The notes: generated by a model not told the origin, from the letters alone. A stretch of 64,000 nt of DNA from Prosopocoilus inquinatus (GCA_036172665.1 JAYKNF010000038.1:174220-238219), one strand, 5' to 3'. Shown: positions 52,201-64,000, counted from the stretch's first letter. Numbers and translations: made by a program.

Positions 52201-55200
52201 GTGAGATACAAAGTTTTTGGATGCAGCAGAAGCTGGAAATAGTTTTGAACGAAACAACACGTATTAGCGTTGTTCCTGTGATATATCTAATCGATCCTTA
52301 CTTAGCTACTATGTTATTTGACGTTTCGATATACTCCAGTAACTCTAATGTGAGATACGAAATTTTCGGACGCAGCAGCAGCTGGCAATAGTTTGAAACG
52401 AGACAACAAATATTAGCGTTGTTCCTGTGATGTACCTAATCGATCCTTACTCATCTATCATGTTATTTGACGTTTGGACGGACTCCAGTAACTCTGATGA
52501 GAGATACAAAGTTCTCGGACGCAGTAGAAGCTGGAAATAGTTTTGAACGAAACAACACGTATTAGCGTTGTTCCTGTGATGTATCTAAACGATCCTTACT
52601 TATCTAACATGTTATTTGACGTTTCGATGGACTCCAGTAAGTCTGATGTGAGATACAAAGTTTTTGGACGCAGCAGGAGCTGGAAATAGTTTTAAACGAA
52701 ACAACACGTATTAGCGTTGTTCCTGTGCTGTATCTAATCGATCCTTACTCATATATCATGTTATTTGGCGTTTCGATGGACTCCAGTTACTCTGATGTGA
52801 GATACGACGTTTTCGGACGCAGCAGCAGCTGGAAATAGTTTTAAACGAAACAATACCTATTAGCGTTGTTCCTGTAATGTATCTAATCGATCCTTACTCA
52901 TCTATCATGTTATTTGACGTTTGGACGGACTCCAGTAACTCTGATGTGAGATACAAAGTTATCGGACGCAGCAGAAGCTGGAAATAGTTTTGAACGAAAC
53001 AACACGTATTAGCGTTGTTCCTGTGATGTATCTAAACGATCCTTACTTATCTAACATGTTATTTGACGTTTGGATGGACTCCAGTAAGTCTGATGTGAGA
53101 TAAAAAGTTCTTGGACGCAGCAGGAGCTGGAAATAGTTTTAAACGAAACAACACGTTTTAGCGTTGTTCCTGTGCTGTATCTAATCGATCCTTACTTATC
53201 TATCATGTTATTTGACGTTTCGATGGGCTCCAGTAACTCTGATGTGAGATACGACCTTTTCGGACGCAGCAGAAGCTGGAAATAGTTTTAAACGAAACAA
53301 CACGCATTAGCGATGTTCCTGTGATGTATCTAATCGATCCTTACTCATCTATCATGTTATTTTACGTTTGGATGGACTCCAGTAACTCTGATGTGAGATA
53401 CAAAGTTTTTGGACGCAGCAGAAGCTGGAAATAGTTTTGAACGAAACAACACGTATTAGCGTTGTTCCTGTCATGTATCTAATCGATCCTTACTTTTCTA
53501 TCATGTTATTTGACGTTTCGATGGACTCCAGTAACTCTGATGTGAGATACGACGTTTTCGGACGCAGCAGAAGCTGGAAATAGTTTTAAACGAAACAACA
53601 CGAATTAGCGATGTTCCCGTGATGTATCTAAACGATCCTTACTCATCTATCATGTTATTTGACGTTTGGACGGACTCCAGTAACTCTGATGTGAGATACA
53701 AAGTTCTCGGACGCAGCAGAAGCTGGAAATAGTTTTGAACGAAACAACACCTATTAGCGTTGTTTCTGTGATGTATCTAAACGATCCTTACTTATCTAAC
53801 ATGTTATTTAACGTTTCGATGGACTCCAGTAAGTCTGATGTAAGATATAAAGTTTTTGGACGCAACAGGAGCTGGAAATAGTTTTAAACGAAACAACACG
53901 TATTAGCGTTGTTCCTGTGCTGTATCTAATCGATCCTTACTTATCTATCATGTTATTTGACGTTTCGATGGACTCCAGTAACTCTGATGAGAGATACAAA
54001 GATTTCGGACGCAGCAGAAGCTGGAAATAGTTTTAAACGAAACAACACGCATTAGCGTTGTTCCTGTGATGTATCTAATCGATCCTTACTCATCTATCAA
54101 GTTATTTGACGTTTCGATGGACTCCAGTAACTCTAATGTGAGAAGCGAAATTTTCGGACGCAGCAGAAGCTGGAAATAGTTTTAAACGAAACAACACGCA
54201 TTAGCGTTGTTCCTGTGATGTATCTAATCGATACTTACTTATCTATCATGTTATTTGACGTTTGGATGGACTCCAGTAAAACTGACGTGAGATACGAAGT
54301 TCTCGGACGCAGCAGAAGCTGGAAATAATTTTAAACGAAACAACACGCATTAGCGTTGTTCCTGTGATGTATCTAATCGATTATTACTCATCTATCATGT
54401 TATTTGACGTTTGGATGGACTCCAGTTACTCTGATGTGAGATACAAAGTTTTTGGACGCAGCAGAAGCTGGAAATAGTTTTGAACGAAACAACACGTATT
54501 AGCGTTGTTCCTGTGATATATCTAATCGATCCTTACTTAGCTACTATGTTATTTGACGTTTCGATATACTCCAGTAACTCTAATGTGAGATACGAAATTT
54601 TCGGACGCAGCAGCAGCTGGCAATAGTTTGAAACGAGACAACAAATATTAGCGTTGTTCCTGTGATGTACCTAATCGATCCTTACTCATCTATCATGTTA
54701 TTTGACGTTTGGACGGACTCCAGTAACTCTGATGAGAGATACAAAGTTCTCGGACGCAGTAGAAGCTGGAAATAGTTTTGAACGAAACAACACGTATTAG
54801 CGTTGTTCCTGTGATGTATCTAAACGATCCTTACTTATCTAACATGTTATTTGACGTTTCGATGGACTCCAGTAAGTCTGATGTGAGATACAAAGTTTTT
54901 GGACGCAGCAGGAGCTGGAAATAGTTTTAAACGAAACAACACGTATTAGCGTTGTTCCTGTGCTGTATCTAATCGATCCTTACTCATATATCATGTTATT
55001 TGTCGTTTCGATGGACTCCAGTTACTCTGATGTGAGATACGACGTTTTCGGACGCAGCAGCAGCTGGAAATAGTTTTAAACGAAACAATACCTATTAGCG
55101 TTGTTCCTGTAATGTATCTAATCGATCCTTACTCATCTATCATGTTATTTGACGTTTGGACGGACTCCAGTAACTCTGATGTGAGATACAAAGTTATCGG

Positions 55201-56373
55201 ACGCAGCAGAAGCTGGAAATAGTTTTGAACGAAACAACACGTATTAGCGTTGTTCCTGTGATGTATCTAAACGATCCTTACTTATCTAATATGTTATTTG
55301 ACGTTTGGATGGACTCCAGTAAGTCTGATGTGAGATAAAAAGTTCTTGGACGCAGCAGGAGCTGGAAATAGTTTTAAACGAAACAACACGTTTTAGCGTT
55401 GTTCCTGTGCTGTATCTAATCGATCCTTACTTATCTATCATGTTATTTGACGTTTCGATGGGCTCCAGTAACTCTGATGTGAGATACGACCTTTTCGGAC
55501 GCAGCAGAAGCTGGAAATAGTTTTAAACGAAACAACACGCATTAGCGATGTTCCTGTGATGTATCTAATCGATCCTTACTCATCTATCATGTTATTTTAC
55601 GTTTGGATGGACTCCAGTAACTCTGATGTGAGATACAAAGTTTTTGGACGCAGCAGAAGCTGGAAATAGTTTTGAACGAAACAACACGTATTAGCGTTGT
55701 TCCTGTGATGTATCTAATCGATCCTTACTTTTCTATCATGTTATTTGACGTTTCGATGGACTCCAGTAACTCTGATGTGAGATACGACGTTTTCGGACGC
55801 AGCAGAAGCTGGAAATAGTTTTAAACGAAACAACACGAATTAGCGATGTTCCCGTGATGTATCTAAACGATCCTTACTCATCTATCATGTTATTTGACGT
55901 TTGGACGGACTCCAGTAACTCTGATGTGAGATACAAAGTTCTCGGACGCAGCAGAAGCTGGAAATAGTTTTGAACGAAACAACACCTATTAGCGTTGTTT
56001 CTGTGATGTATCTAAACGATCCTTACTTATCTAACATGTTATTTAACGTTTCGATGGACTCCAGTAAGTCTGATGTGAGATATAAAGTTTTTGGACGCAA
56101 CAGGAGCTGGAAATAGTTTTAAACGAAACAACACGTATTAGCGTTGTTCCTGTGCTGTATCTAATCGATCCTTACTTATCTATCATGTTATTTGACGTTT
56201 CGATGGACTCCAGTAACTCTGATGAGAGATACAAAGATTTCGGACGCAGCAGAAGCTGGAAATAGTTTTAAACGAAACAACACGCATTAGCGTTGTTCCT
56301 GTGATGTATCTAATCGATCCTTACTCATCTATCAAGTTATTTGACGTTTCGATGGACTCCAGTAACTCTAATG
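46257..56373 (+). repeat. 10.1-kb segmental duplication within the array, copy 2
   Basis: This is the counterpart of 30165-40281. It keeps the same 13-, 16- and 15-monomer succession (GGCAATAG at 48063, 50000, 52384 and 54619). Private substitutions seen here: 46741 G, 48760 T, 52222 T, 53472 C and 55290 T. The near-identity implies a recent duplication or conversion, or else an assembly error in a repetitive region. Confidence 0.93.
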
Positions 56374-57393
56374 TGAGAAGCGAAATTTTCGGACGCAGCA
56401 GAAGCTGGAAATAGTTTTAAACGAAACAACACGCATTAGCGTTGTTCCTGTGATGTATCTAATCGATACTTACTTATCTATCATGTTATTTGACGTTTGG
56501 ATGGACTCCAGTAAAACTGACGTGAGATACGAAGTTCTCGGACGCAGCAGAAGCTGGAAATAATTTTAAACGAAACAACACGCATTAGCGTTGTTCCTGT
56601 GATGTATCTAATCGATCCTTACTTATCTATCATGTTATTTGACGTTTGGATGGACTCCAGTAACCCTGACGTGAGATACGAAGTTCTCGGACGCAGCAGA
56701 AGCTGGAAATAGTTTTGAACTAAACAACACGTATTGGCGTTGTTCCTGTGATGTATCTAATCGATTATTACTCATCTATCATGTTATTTGACGTTTGGAT
56801 GGACTCCAGTTACTCTGATGTGAGATACAAAGTTTTTGGACGCAGCAGAAGCTGGAAATAGTTTTGAACGAAACAACACGTATTAGCGTTGTTCCTGTGA
56901 TATATCTAATCGATCCTTACTTAGCTACTATGTTATTTGACGTTTCGATATACTCCAGTAACTCTAATGTGAGATACGAAATTTTCGGACGCAGCAGCAG
57001 CTGGCAATAGTTTGAAACGAGACAACAAATATTAGCGTTGTTCCTGTGATGTACCTAATCGATCCTTACTCATCTATCATGTTATTTGACGTTTGGACGG
57101 ACTCCAGTAACTCTGATGAGAGATACAAAGTTCTCGGACGCAGTAGAAGCTGGAAATAGTTTTGAACGAAACAACACGTATTAGCGTTGTTCCTGTGATG
57201 TATCTAAACGATCCTTACTTATCTAACATGTTATTTGACGTTTCGATGGACTCCAGTAAGTCTGATGTGAGATACAAAGTTTTTGGACGCAGCAGGAGCT
57301 GGAAATAGTTTTAAACGAAACAACACGTATTAGCGTTGTTCCTGTGCTGTATCTAATCGATCCTTACTCATATATCATGTTATTTGGCGTTTC
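56374..57393 (+). repeat. Higher-order repeat material right of the large duplication
   Basis: The monomers AGAAGCG (56376), TAATTTTAAACG, TTTTGAACTAAAC, GATATACTCC with GGCAATAG (57003), G and F follow in the order seen at 51757-52799, offset 4,619 bp (31 x 149). The series breaks at the first 142-bp monomer. Confidence 0.8.
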
Positions 57394-57535
57394 GATGGAC
57401 TCCAGTTACTCTGATGTGAGATACGAAGTTCCCGGACGCAGCAGAAGCTGGAAATAGTTTTAAACGAAACAACACGTATTAGCGTGTGATGTATCTAATT
57501 GATCCTTACTCATCTATCATGTTATTTGACGTTTC
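57394..57535 (+). repeat. 142-bp monomer with 7-bp deletion, copy 1
   Basis: GCGTTGTTCCTGTGATG is shortened to GCGTGTGATG, removing the right arm of the dyad. The deletion travels with a second change, TAATTGATCC in place of TAATCGATCC, which removes the ATCGAT site. It is the first of three such monomers, all in the last 7 kb. Confidence 0.95.
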
Positions 57536-58540
57536 GATGGACTCCAGTAACTCTGATGTGAGATACGACGTTTTCGGACGCAGCAGAAGCTGGAAATAGT
57601 TTTAAACGAAACAACACGCATTAGCGTTGTTCCTGTGATGTATCTAATCGATCCTTACTCATCTATCAAGTTATTTGACGTTTCGATGGACTCCAGTAAC
57701 TCTAATGTGAGAAACGAAATTTTCAGACGCAGCAGAAGCTGGAAATAGTTTTAAACGAAACAACACGCATTAGCGTTGTTCCTGTGATGTATCTAATCGA
57801 TCCTTACTTATCTATCATGTTATTTGACGTTTGGATGGACTCCAGTAAAACTGAAGTGAGATACGAAGTTCTCGGACGCAGCAGAAGCTGGAAATAATTT
57901 TAAACGAAACAACACGCATTAGCGTTGTTCCTGTGATGTATCTAATCGATCCTTACTTATCTATCATGTTATTTGACGTTTGGATGGACTCCAGTAACCC
58001 TGACGTGAGATACGAAGTTCTCGGACGCAGCAGAAGCTGGAAATAGTTTTGAACTAAACAACACGTATTGGCGTTGTTCCTGTGATGTATCTAATCGATT
58101 ATTACTCATCTATCATGTTATTTGACGTTTGGATGGACTCCAGTTACTCTGATGTGAGATACAAAGTTTTTGGACGCAGCAGAAGCTGGAAATAGTTTTG
58201 AACGAAACAACACGTATTAGCGTTGTTCCTGTGATATATCTAATCGATCCTTACTTAGCTACTATGTTATTTGACGTTTCGATGGACTCCAGTAACTCTA
58301 ATGTGAGATACGAAATTTTCGGACGCAGCAGCAGCTGGAAATAGTTTGAAACGAGACAACAAATATTAGCGTTGTTCCTGTGATGTACCTAATCGATCCT
58401 TACTCATCTATCATGTTATTTGACGTTTGGACGGACTCCAGTAACTCTGATGAGAGATACAAAGTTCTCGGACGCAGTAGAAGCTGGAAATAGTTTTGAA
58501 CGAAACAACACGTATTAGCGTTGTTCCTGTGATGTATCTA
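57422..58540 (+). repeat. 1.1-kb duplication containing a 142-bp monomer, copy 1
   Basis: It matches about 59501-60619 at an offset of 2,079 bp, i.e. 13 x 149 + 142. Markers: GAGAAACG with TTCAGACGC (57710 and 59789), AAAACTGAAGTG, TTTTGAACTAAAC and GAGACAAC. It ends where copy 1 reads TAATCGATCC and copy 2 TAAACGATCC. Ends are approximate. Confidence 0.8.
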
Positions 58541-59472
58541 ATCGATCCTTACTCATCTATCATGTTATTTGACGTTTGGATGGACTCCAGTAACTCTGAT
58601 GAGAGATACAAAGATTTCGGACGCAGCAGAAGCTGGAAATAGTTTTGAACGAAACAACACCTATTAGCGTTGTTCCTGTGATGTATCTAAACGATCCTTA
58701 CTTATCTAACATGTTATTTGACGTTTCGATGGACTCCAGTAAGTCTGATGTGAGATACAAAGTTTTTGGATGCAGCAGGAGCTGGAAATAGTTTTAAACG
58801 AAACAACACGTATTAGCGTTGTTCCTGTGCTGTATCTAATCGATCCTTACTCATATATCATGTTATTTGGCGTTTCGATGGACTCCAGTTACTCTGATGT
58901 GAGATACGACGTTTTCGGACGCAGCAGCAGCTGGAAATAGTTTTAAACGAAACAACACGTATTAGCGTTGTTCCTGTGATGTATCTAATCGATCCTTACT
59001 CATCTATCATGTTATTTGACGTTTGGATGGACTCCAGTAACTCTGATGAGAGATACAAAGATTTCGGACGCAGCAGAAGCTGGAAATAGTTTTAAACGAA
59101 ACAACACGTATTAGCGTTGTTCCTGTGCTGTATCTAATCGATCCTTACTTATCTATCATGTTATTTGACGTTTTAATGGACTCCAGTAACCCTGACGTGA
59201 GATACGAAGTTCTCGGACGCAGCAGAAGCTGGAAATAGTTTTAAACGAAACAACACCCATTAGCGTTGTTCCTGTGATGTATCTAATCGATCCTTACTCA
59301 TCTATCATGTTATTTGGCGTTACGATGGACTCCAGTAACTTAGATGTGAGATACGAAGTTCTCGGACGCAGCTGAAGCTAGAAATAGTTTTAAACAAAGC
59401 AACACGCATTAGCGTTGTTCCTGTGATGTATCTAATCGATCCTTACTTATCTATCATGTTATTTGACGTTTG
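58541..59472 (+). repeat. Satellite monomers between the 1.1-kb copies
   Basis: The stretch holds GATGAGAG with GATTTCGG monomers, an F monomer with GGATGCAG, a TTACTCTGATG monomer, ACGTTTTAAT (59168) and a D monomer with AAACAAAGC. The order resembles 44.9-45.6 kb with several monomers missing. No gene was seen. Confidence 0.7.
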
Positions 59473-59614
59473 GATGGACTCCAGTAACCCTGACGTGAGA
59501 TACGAAGTTCCCGGACGCAGCAGAAGCTGGAAATAGTTTTAAACGAAACAACACGTATTAGCGTGTGATGTATCTAATTGATCCTTACTCATCTATCATG
59601 TTATTTGACGTTTC
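59473..59614 (+). repeat. 142-bp monomer with 7-bp deletion, copy 2
   Basis: It has the same GCGTGTGATG and TAATTGATCC pair as 57394-57535, 2,079 bp downstream. It was carried by the 1.1-kb duplication rather than arising again. Confidence 0.95.
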
Positions 59615-60619
59615 GATGGACTCCAGTAACTCTGATGTGAGATACGACGTTTTCGGACGCAGCAGAAGCTGGAAATAGTTTTAAACGAAACAACACGCAT
59701 TAGCGTTGTTCCTGTGATGTATCTAATCGATCCTTACTCATCTATCAAGTTATTTGACGTTTCGATGGACTCCAGTAACTCTAATGTGAGAAACGAAATT
59801 TTCAGACGCAGCAGAAGCTGGAAATAGTTTTAAACGAAACAACACGCATTAGCGTTGTTCCTGTGATGTATCTAATCGATCCTTACTTATCTATCATGTT
59901 ATTTGACGTTTGGATGGACTCCAGTAAAACTGAAGTGAGATACGAAGTTCTCGGACGCAGCAGAAGCTGGAAATAATTTTAAACGAAACAACACGCATTA
60001 GCGTTGTTCCTGTGATGTATCTAATCGATCCTTACTTATCTATCATGTTATTTGACGTTTGGATGGACTCCAGTAACCCTGACGTGAGATACGAAGTTCT
60101 CGGACGCAGCAGAAGCTGGAAATAGTTTTGAACTAAACAACACGTATTGGCGTTGTTCCTGTGATGTATCTAATCGATTATTACTCATCTATCATGTTAT
60201 TTGACGTTTGGATGGACTCCAGTTACTCTGATGTGAGATACAAAGTTTTTGGACGCAGCAGAAGCTGGAAATAGTTTTGAACGAAACAACACGTATTAGC
60301 GTTGTTCCTGTGATATATCTAATCGATCCTTACTTAGCTACTATGTTATTTGACGTTTCGATGGACTCCAGTAACTCTAATGTGAGATACGAAATTTTCG
60401 GACGCAGCAGCAGCTGGAAATAGTTTGAAACGAGACAACAAATATTAGCGTTGTTCCTGTGATGTACCTAATCGATCCTTACTCATCTATCATGTTATTT
60501 GACGTTTGGACGGACTCCAGTAACTCTGATGAGAGATACAAAGTTCTCGGACGCAGTAGAAGCTGGAAATAGTTTTGAACGAAACAACACGTATTAGCGT
60601 TGTTCCTGTGATGTATCTA
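59501..60619 (+). repeat. 1.1-kb duplication containing a 142-bp monomer, copy 2
   Basis: It is the partner of 57422-58540. It then passes into a long run (60620-62740) of higher-order-type monomers with private changes such as TTGAACGCAG (near 61144), TTACCTATC (near 61228) and TAAGCGATCC (near 61660). Confidence 0.8.
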
Positions 60620-62743
60620 AACGATCCTTACTTATCTAACATGTTATTTGGCGTTTGGATGGACTCCAGTAAGTCTGATGTGAGATACAAAGTTTTTGGA
60701 CGCAGCAGGAGCTGGAAATAGTTTTAAACGAAACAACACGTATTAGCGTTGTTCCTGTGCTGTATCTAATCGATCCTTACTCATATATCATGTTATTTGG
60801 CGTTTCGATGGACTCCAGTTACTCTGATGTGAGATACGACGTTTTCGGACGCAGCAGCAGCTGGAAATAGTTTTAAACGAAACAATACCTATTAGCGTTG
60901 TTCCTGTAATGTATCTAATCGATCCTTACTCATCTATCATGTTATTTGACGTTTGGACGGACTCCAGTAACTCTGATGTGAGATACAAAGTTATCGGACG
61001 CAGCAGAAGCTGGAAATAGTTTTGAACGAAACAACACGTATTAGCGTTGTTCCTGTGATGTATCTAAACGATCCTTACTTATCTAACATGTTATTTGACG
61101 TTTGGATGGACTCCAGTAAGTCTGATGTGAGATAAAAAGTTCTTGAACGCAGCAGGAGCTGGAAATAGTTTTAAACGAAACAACACGTTTTAGCGTTGTT
61201 CCTGTGCTGTATCTAATCGATCCTTACTTACCTATCATGTTATTTGACGTTTCGATGGGCTCCAGTAACTCTGATGTGAGATACGACGTTTTCGGACGCA
61301 GCAGAAGCTGGAAATAGTTTTAAACGAAACAACACGCATTAGCGATGTTCCTGTGATGTATCTAATCGATCCTTACTCATCTATCATGTTATTTTACGTT
61401 TGGATGGACTCCAGTAACTCTGATGTGAGATACAAAGTTTTTGGACGCAGCAGAAGCTGGAAATAGTTTTGAACGAAACAACACGTATTAGCGTTGTTCC
61501 TGTGATGTATCTAATCGATCCTTACTTTTCTATCATGTTATTTGACGTTTCGATGGACTCCAGTAACTCTGATGTGAGATACGACGTTTTCGGACGCAGC
61601 AGAAGCTGGAAATAGTTTTAAACGAAACAACACGAATTAGCGATGTTCCTGTGATGTATCTAAGCGATCCTTACTCATCTATCATGTTATTTGACGTTTG
61701 GACGGACTCCAGTAACTCTGATGTGAGATACAAAGTTCTCGGACGCAGCAGAAGCTGGAAATAGTTTTGAACGAAACAACACCTATTAGCGTTGTTCCTG
61801 TGATGTATCTAAACGATCCTTACTTATCTAACATGTTATTTAACGTTTCGATGGACTCCAGTAAGTCTGATGTGAGATATAAAGTTTTTGGACGCAGCAG
61901 GAGCTGGAAATAGTTTTAAACGAAACAACACGTATTACCGTTGTTCCTGTGCTGTATCTAATCGATCCTTACTTATCTATCATGTTATTTGACGTTTCGA
62001 TGAACTCCAGTAACTCTGATGTGAGATACGACGTTTTCGGACGCAGCAGAAGCTGGAAATAGTTTTAAACGAAACAACACGTATTAGCGTTGTTCCTGTG
62101 ATGTATCTAATCGATCCTTACTCATCTATCATGTTATTTGACGTTTGGATGGACTCCAGTAACTCTGATGGGAGATACAAAGATTTCGGACGCAGCAGAA
62201 GCTGGAAATAGTTTTGAACGAAACAACACCTATTAGCGTTGTTCCTGTGATGTATCTAAACGATCCTTACTTATCTAACATGTTATTTGACGTTTGGATG
62301 GACTCCAGTAAGTCTGATGTGAGATACAAAGTTTTGGGACGCAGCAGGAGCTGGAAATAGTTTTAAACGAAACAACACGTATTAGCGTTGTTCCTGTGCT
62401 GTATCTAATCGATCCTTACTTATCTATCATGTTATTTGACGTTTGGATGGACTCCAGTAACCCTGACGTGAGATACGAAGTTCTCGGACGCAGCAGAAGC
62501 TGGAAATAGTTTTAAACGAAACAACACCCATTAGCGTTGTTCCTGTGATGTATCTAATCGATCCTTACTCATCTATCATGTTATTTGGCGTTAAGATGGA
62601 CTCCAGTAACTTAGATGTGAGATACGAAGTTCTCGGACGCAGCTGAAGCTAGAAATAGTTTTAAACAAAACAACACGCATTAGCGTTGTTCCTGTGATGT
62701 ATCTAATCGATCCTTACTTATCTATCATGTTATTTGACGTTTG
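60620..62743 (+). repeat. Diverged higher-order repeat material
   Basis: The monomer order F, TTACTCTGATG, GTTATCGG, AAAAGTTCTTG, GGGCTCCAG, TTTTACG, CGAATTAGCGATG follows the 16-monomer unit, with scattered substitutions. The unit then switches to GGGAGATACAAAGATTTCGG and C/D monomers like those near 47.3-47.9 kb. No gene was seen. Confidence 0.75.
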
Positions 62744-62885
62744 GATGGACTCCAGTAACCCTGACGTGAGATACGAAGTTCTCGGACGCAGCAGAAGCTG
62801 GAAATAGTTTTAAACGAAACAACACGTATTAGCGTGTGATGTATCTAATTGATCCTTACTCATCTATCATGTTATTTGACGTTTG
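62744..62885 (+). repeat. 142-bp monomer with 7-bp deletion, copy 3
   Basis: It has the same deletion and TAATTGATCC change as the two upstream copies, but with GTTCTCGG instead of GTTCCCGG and a different following monomer. It probably shares their ancestor and has since been recombined. Confidence 0.95.
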
Positions 62886-64000
62886 GATGGACTCCAGTAA
62901 CTCTGATGTGAGATACAAAGTTTTTGGACGCAGCAGAAGCTGGAAATAGTTTTGAACGAAACAACACGTATTAGCGTTGTTCCTGTGATATATCTAATCG
63001 ATCCTTACTTAGCTACTATGTTATTTGACGTTTCGATGGACTCCAGTAACTCTAATGTGAGATACGAAATTTTCGGACGCAGCAGCAGCTGGAAATAGTT
63101 TGAAACGAAACAACACGCATTAGCGTTGTTCCTGTGATGTATCTAATCGGTCCTTACTCATCTATCATTTTATTTGACGTTTCGATGGACTCAAGTAACT
63201 CTAATGTGAGATACGAAATTTTCGGACGCAGCAGAAGCTGGAAATAGTTTTAAACGAAACACCACGTATTAGCGTTGTTTCTGTGATATATCTAATCGAT
63301 CCTTACTCATCTATCATGTTATTTTACGTTTGGATGGACTCCAGTAACTCTGATGCGAGATACAAAGTTTTTGGACGCAGCAGAAGCTGGAAATAGTTTT
63401 GAACGAAACAACACGCATTAGCGTTGTTCCTGTGATGTATCTAATCGATCCTTACTTAGCTACTATGTTATTTGACGTTTCGATGGGCTCCAGTAACTCT
63501 AATGTGAGATACGAAATTTTCGGACGCAGCAGAAGCTGGAAATAGTTTTAAACGAAACAACACGCATTAGCGTTGTTCCTGTGATGTATCTAATCGATCC
63601 TTACTCATCAATCATGTTATTTGGCGTTTAGATGGACTCCAGTAACTTAGATGTGAGATACGAAGTTCTCGGACCCAGCTGAAGCTAGAAATAGTTTTAA
63701 ACGAAACAACACGCATTAGCGATGTTCCTGAGTTGTATCTAAACGATCCTTACTCATCTATCATGTTATTTGACGTTTGGACGGACTCCAGGAACTCTGA
63801 TGTGAGATACAAAGTTATCGGACGCAGCAGAAGCTGGAAATAGTTTTGAACGAAACAACACGTATTAGCGTTGTTCCTGTGATGTATCTAAACGATTCTT
63901 ACTTATCTAACATGTTATTCGACGTTTGGATGGACTCCAGTAAGTCTGATGTGAGATACAAAGTTTTTGGACGCAGCAGGAGCTGGAAATAGTTTTAAAC
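62886..64000 (+). repeat. Right end: mixed subfamilies, array continues
   Basis: The monomers here (E without GAGAC, TTTTACG, D with GACCCAGCTG, GTTATCGG, F) resemble 19-23 kb more than the regular higher-order region, suggesting the edge of the homogenised domain. The last monomer begins at 63929 and is cut after 72 bases by the window. Confidence 0.75.

Larger units (their letters stand above)
1..64000 (+). repeat. 149-bp satellite DNA array, head to tail, fills the window
   Basis: The same 149-bp unit recurs in one orientation throughout. GATGGACTCC-type starts fall at 5, 154, 303, 452 and so on up to 63929. Phase checks at 30127, 40847 and 57536 fit 149-bp steps once the one 24-bp insertion and the first 7-bp deletion are counted. 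There are 429 complete monomers plus partial ones at both edges (1-4 and 63929-64000). Monomers differ by substitutions and fall into recurring subfamilies. No inverted monomer, transposon or non-satellite island was seen. Such arrays are typical of eukaryotic centromeric or pericentromeric heterochromatin; that location is inferred, not shown. I do not recognise the family or species. Confidence 0.98.

Noticed and set aside
1..64000. CRISPR array
   Set aside because: Repeats are contiguous 149-bp units with no short direct repeat alternating with unique spacers, and no cas genes.
1..64000. Transposon, retroelement or other insertion within the array
   Set aside because: The 149-bp phase is unbroken apart from the four small length variants, leaving no room for an inserted element; no terminal repeats or target-site duplications were seen.
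1..64000. Inverted monomers or strand switch
   Set aside because: Conserved motifs such as GACTCCAGTAA and GTTATTTGACG occur in one orientation only at every checked phase point.
1..64000. Assigning a species or a named satellite family
   Set aside because: I do not recognise the monomer. A nucleotide search of repeat databases and the flanking contig would be needed; a full-length match would settle it.

Overview
The window is one uninterrupted block of satellite DNA. A 149-bp monomer runs head to tail, in one orientation, from the first base to the last. Numbering the monomer from its GATGGACTCC motif, full monomers start at position 5 and the last, cut-off one starts at 63929. The 63,924 bp between equals exactly 429 monomers of 149 bp plus one 24-bp insertion minus three 7-bp deletions. 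I see no protein-coding gene, tRNA, rRNA, transposon, CRISPR array or unique-sequence island. Both ends lie inside the array, so it continues beyond the window.

A homogeneous array of more than 64 kb without genes points to eukaryotic heterochromatin, probably centromeric or pericentromeric. I do not recognise the monomer and cannot name the species. A representative monomer has 59 G+C of 149 (39.6%). It carries 8 CpG where its base composition predicts about 5.8. CpG is therefore not depleted, which fits a lineage with little germline methylation of this DNA (many invertebrates) better than a typical vertebrate or flowering plant.

Layout. 1-3602 is a mixed-subfamily block with a diverged second copy at 14329-18675. 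3603-7300 is rich in monomers carrying CAACAAATATT or GATGAGAG. 7300-14328 contains local 7-, 12-, 15-, 16- and 22-monomer duplications. 18676-30164 is a mosaic with 20-, 30- and 39-monomer spacings. From about 30.2 kb the order becomes a higher-order repeat (HOR) with units of 13, 15 or 16 monomers (1,937, 2,235 or 2,384 bp). A 10.1-kb segment of it (about 30165-40281) is present again at 46257-56373, exactly 108 monomers (16,092 bp) downstream and nearly identical. Between them, 42234-46099 is stitched from two more pieces of the same material. The right end (56374-64000) holds degenerate HOR units and three 142-bp monomers.

The array evolves by substitution within monomers and by gain or loss of whole monomers, almost never by small indels. 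That is the signature of in-register unequal exchange or gene conversion, perhaps with constraint on monomer length. Each monomer also carries an imperfect dyad and, on the minus strand, a weak partial match to the CENP-B box. Neither is shown to be functional.
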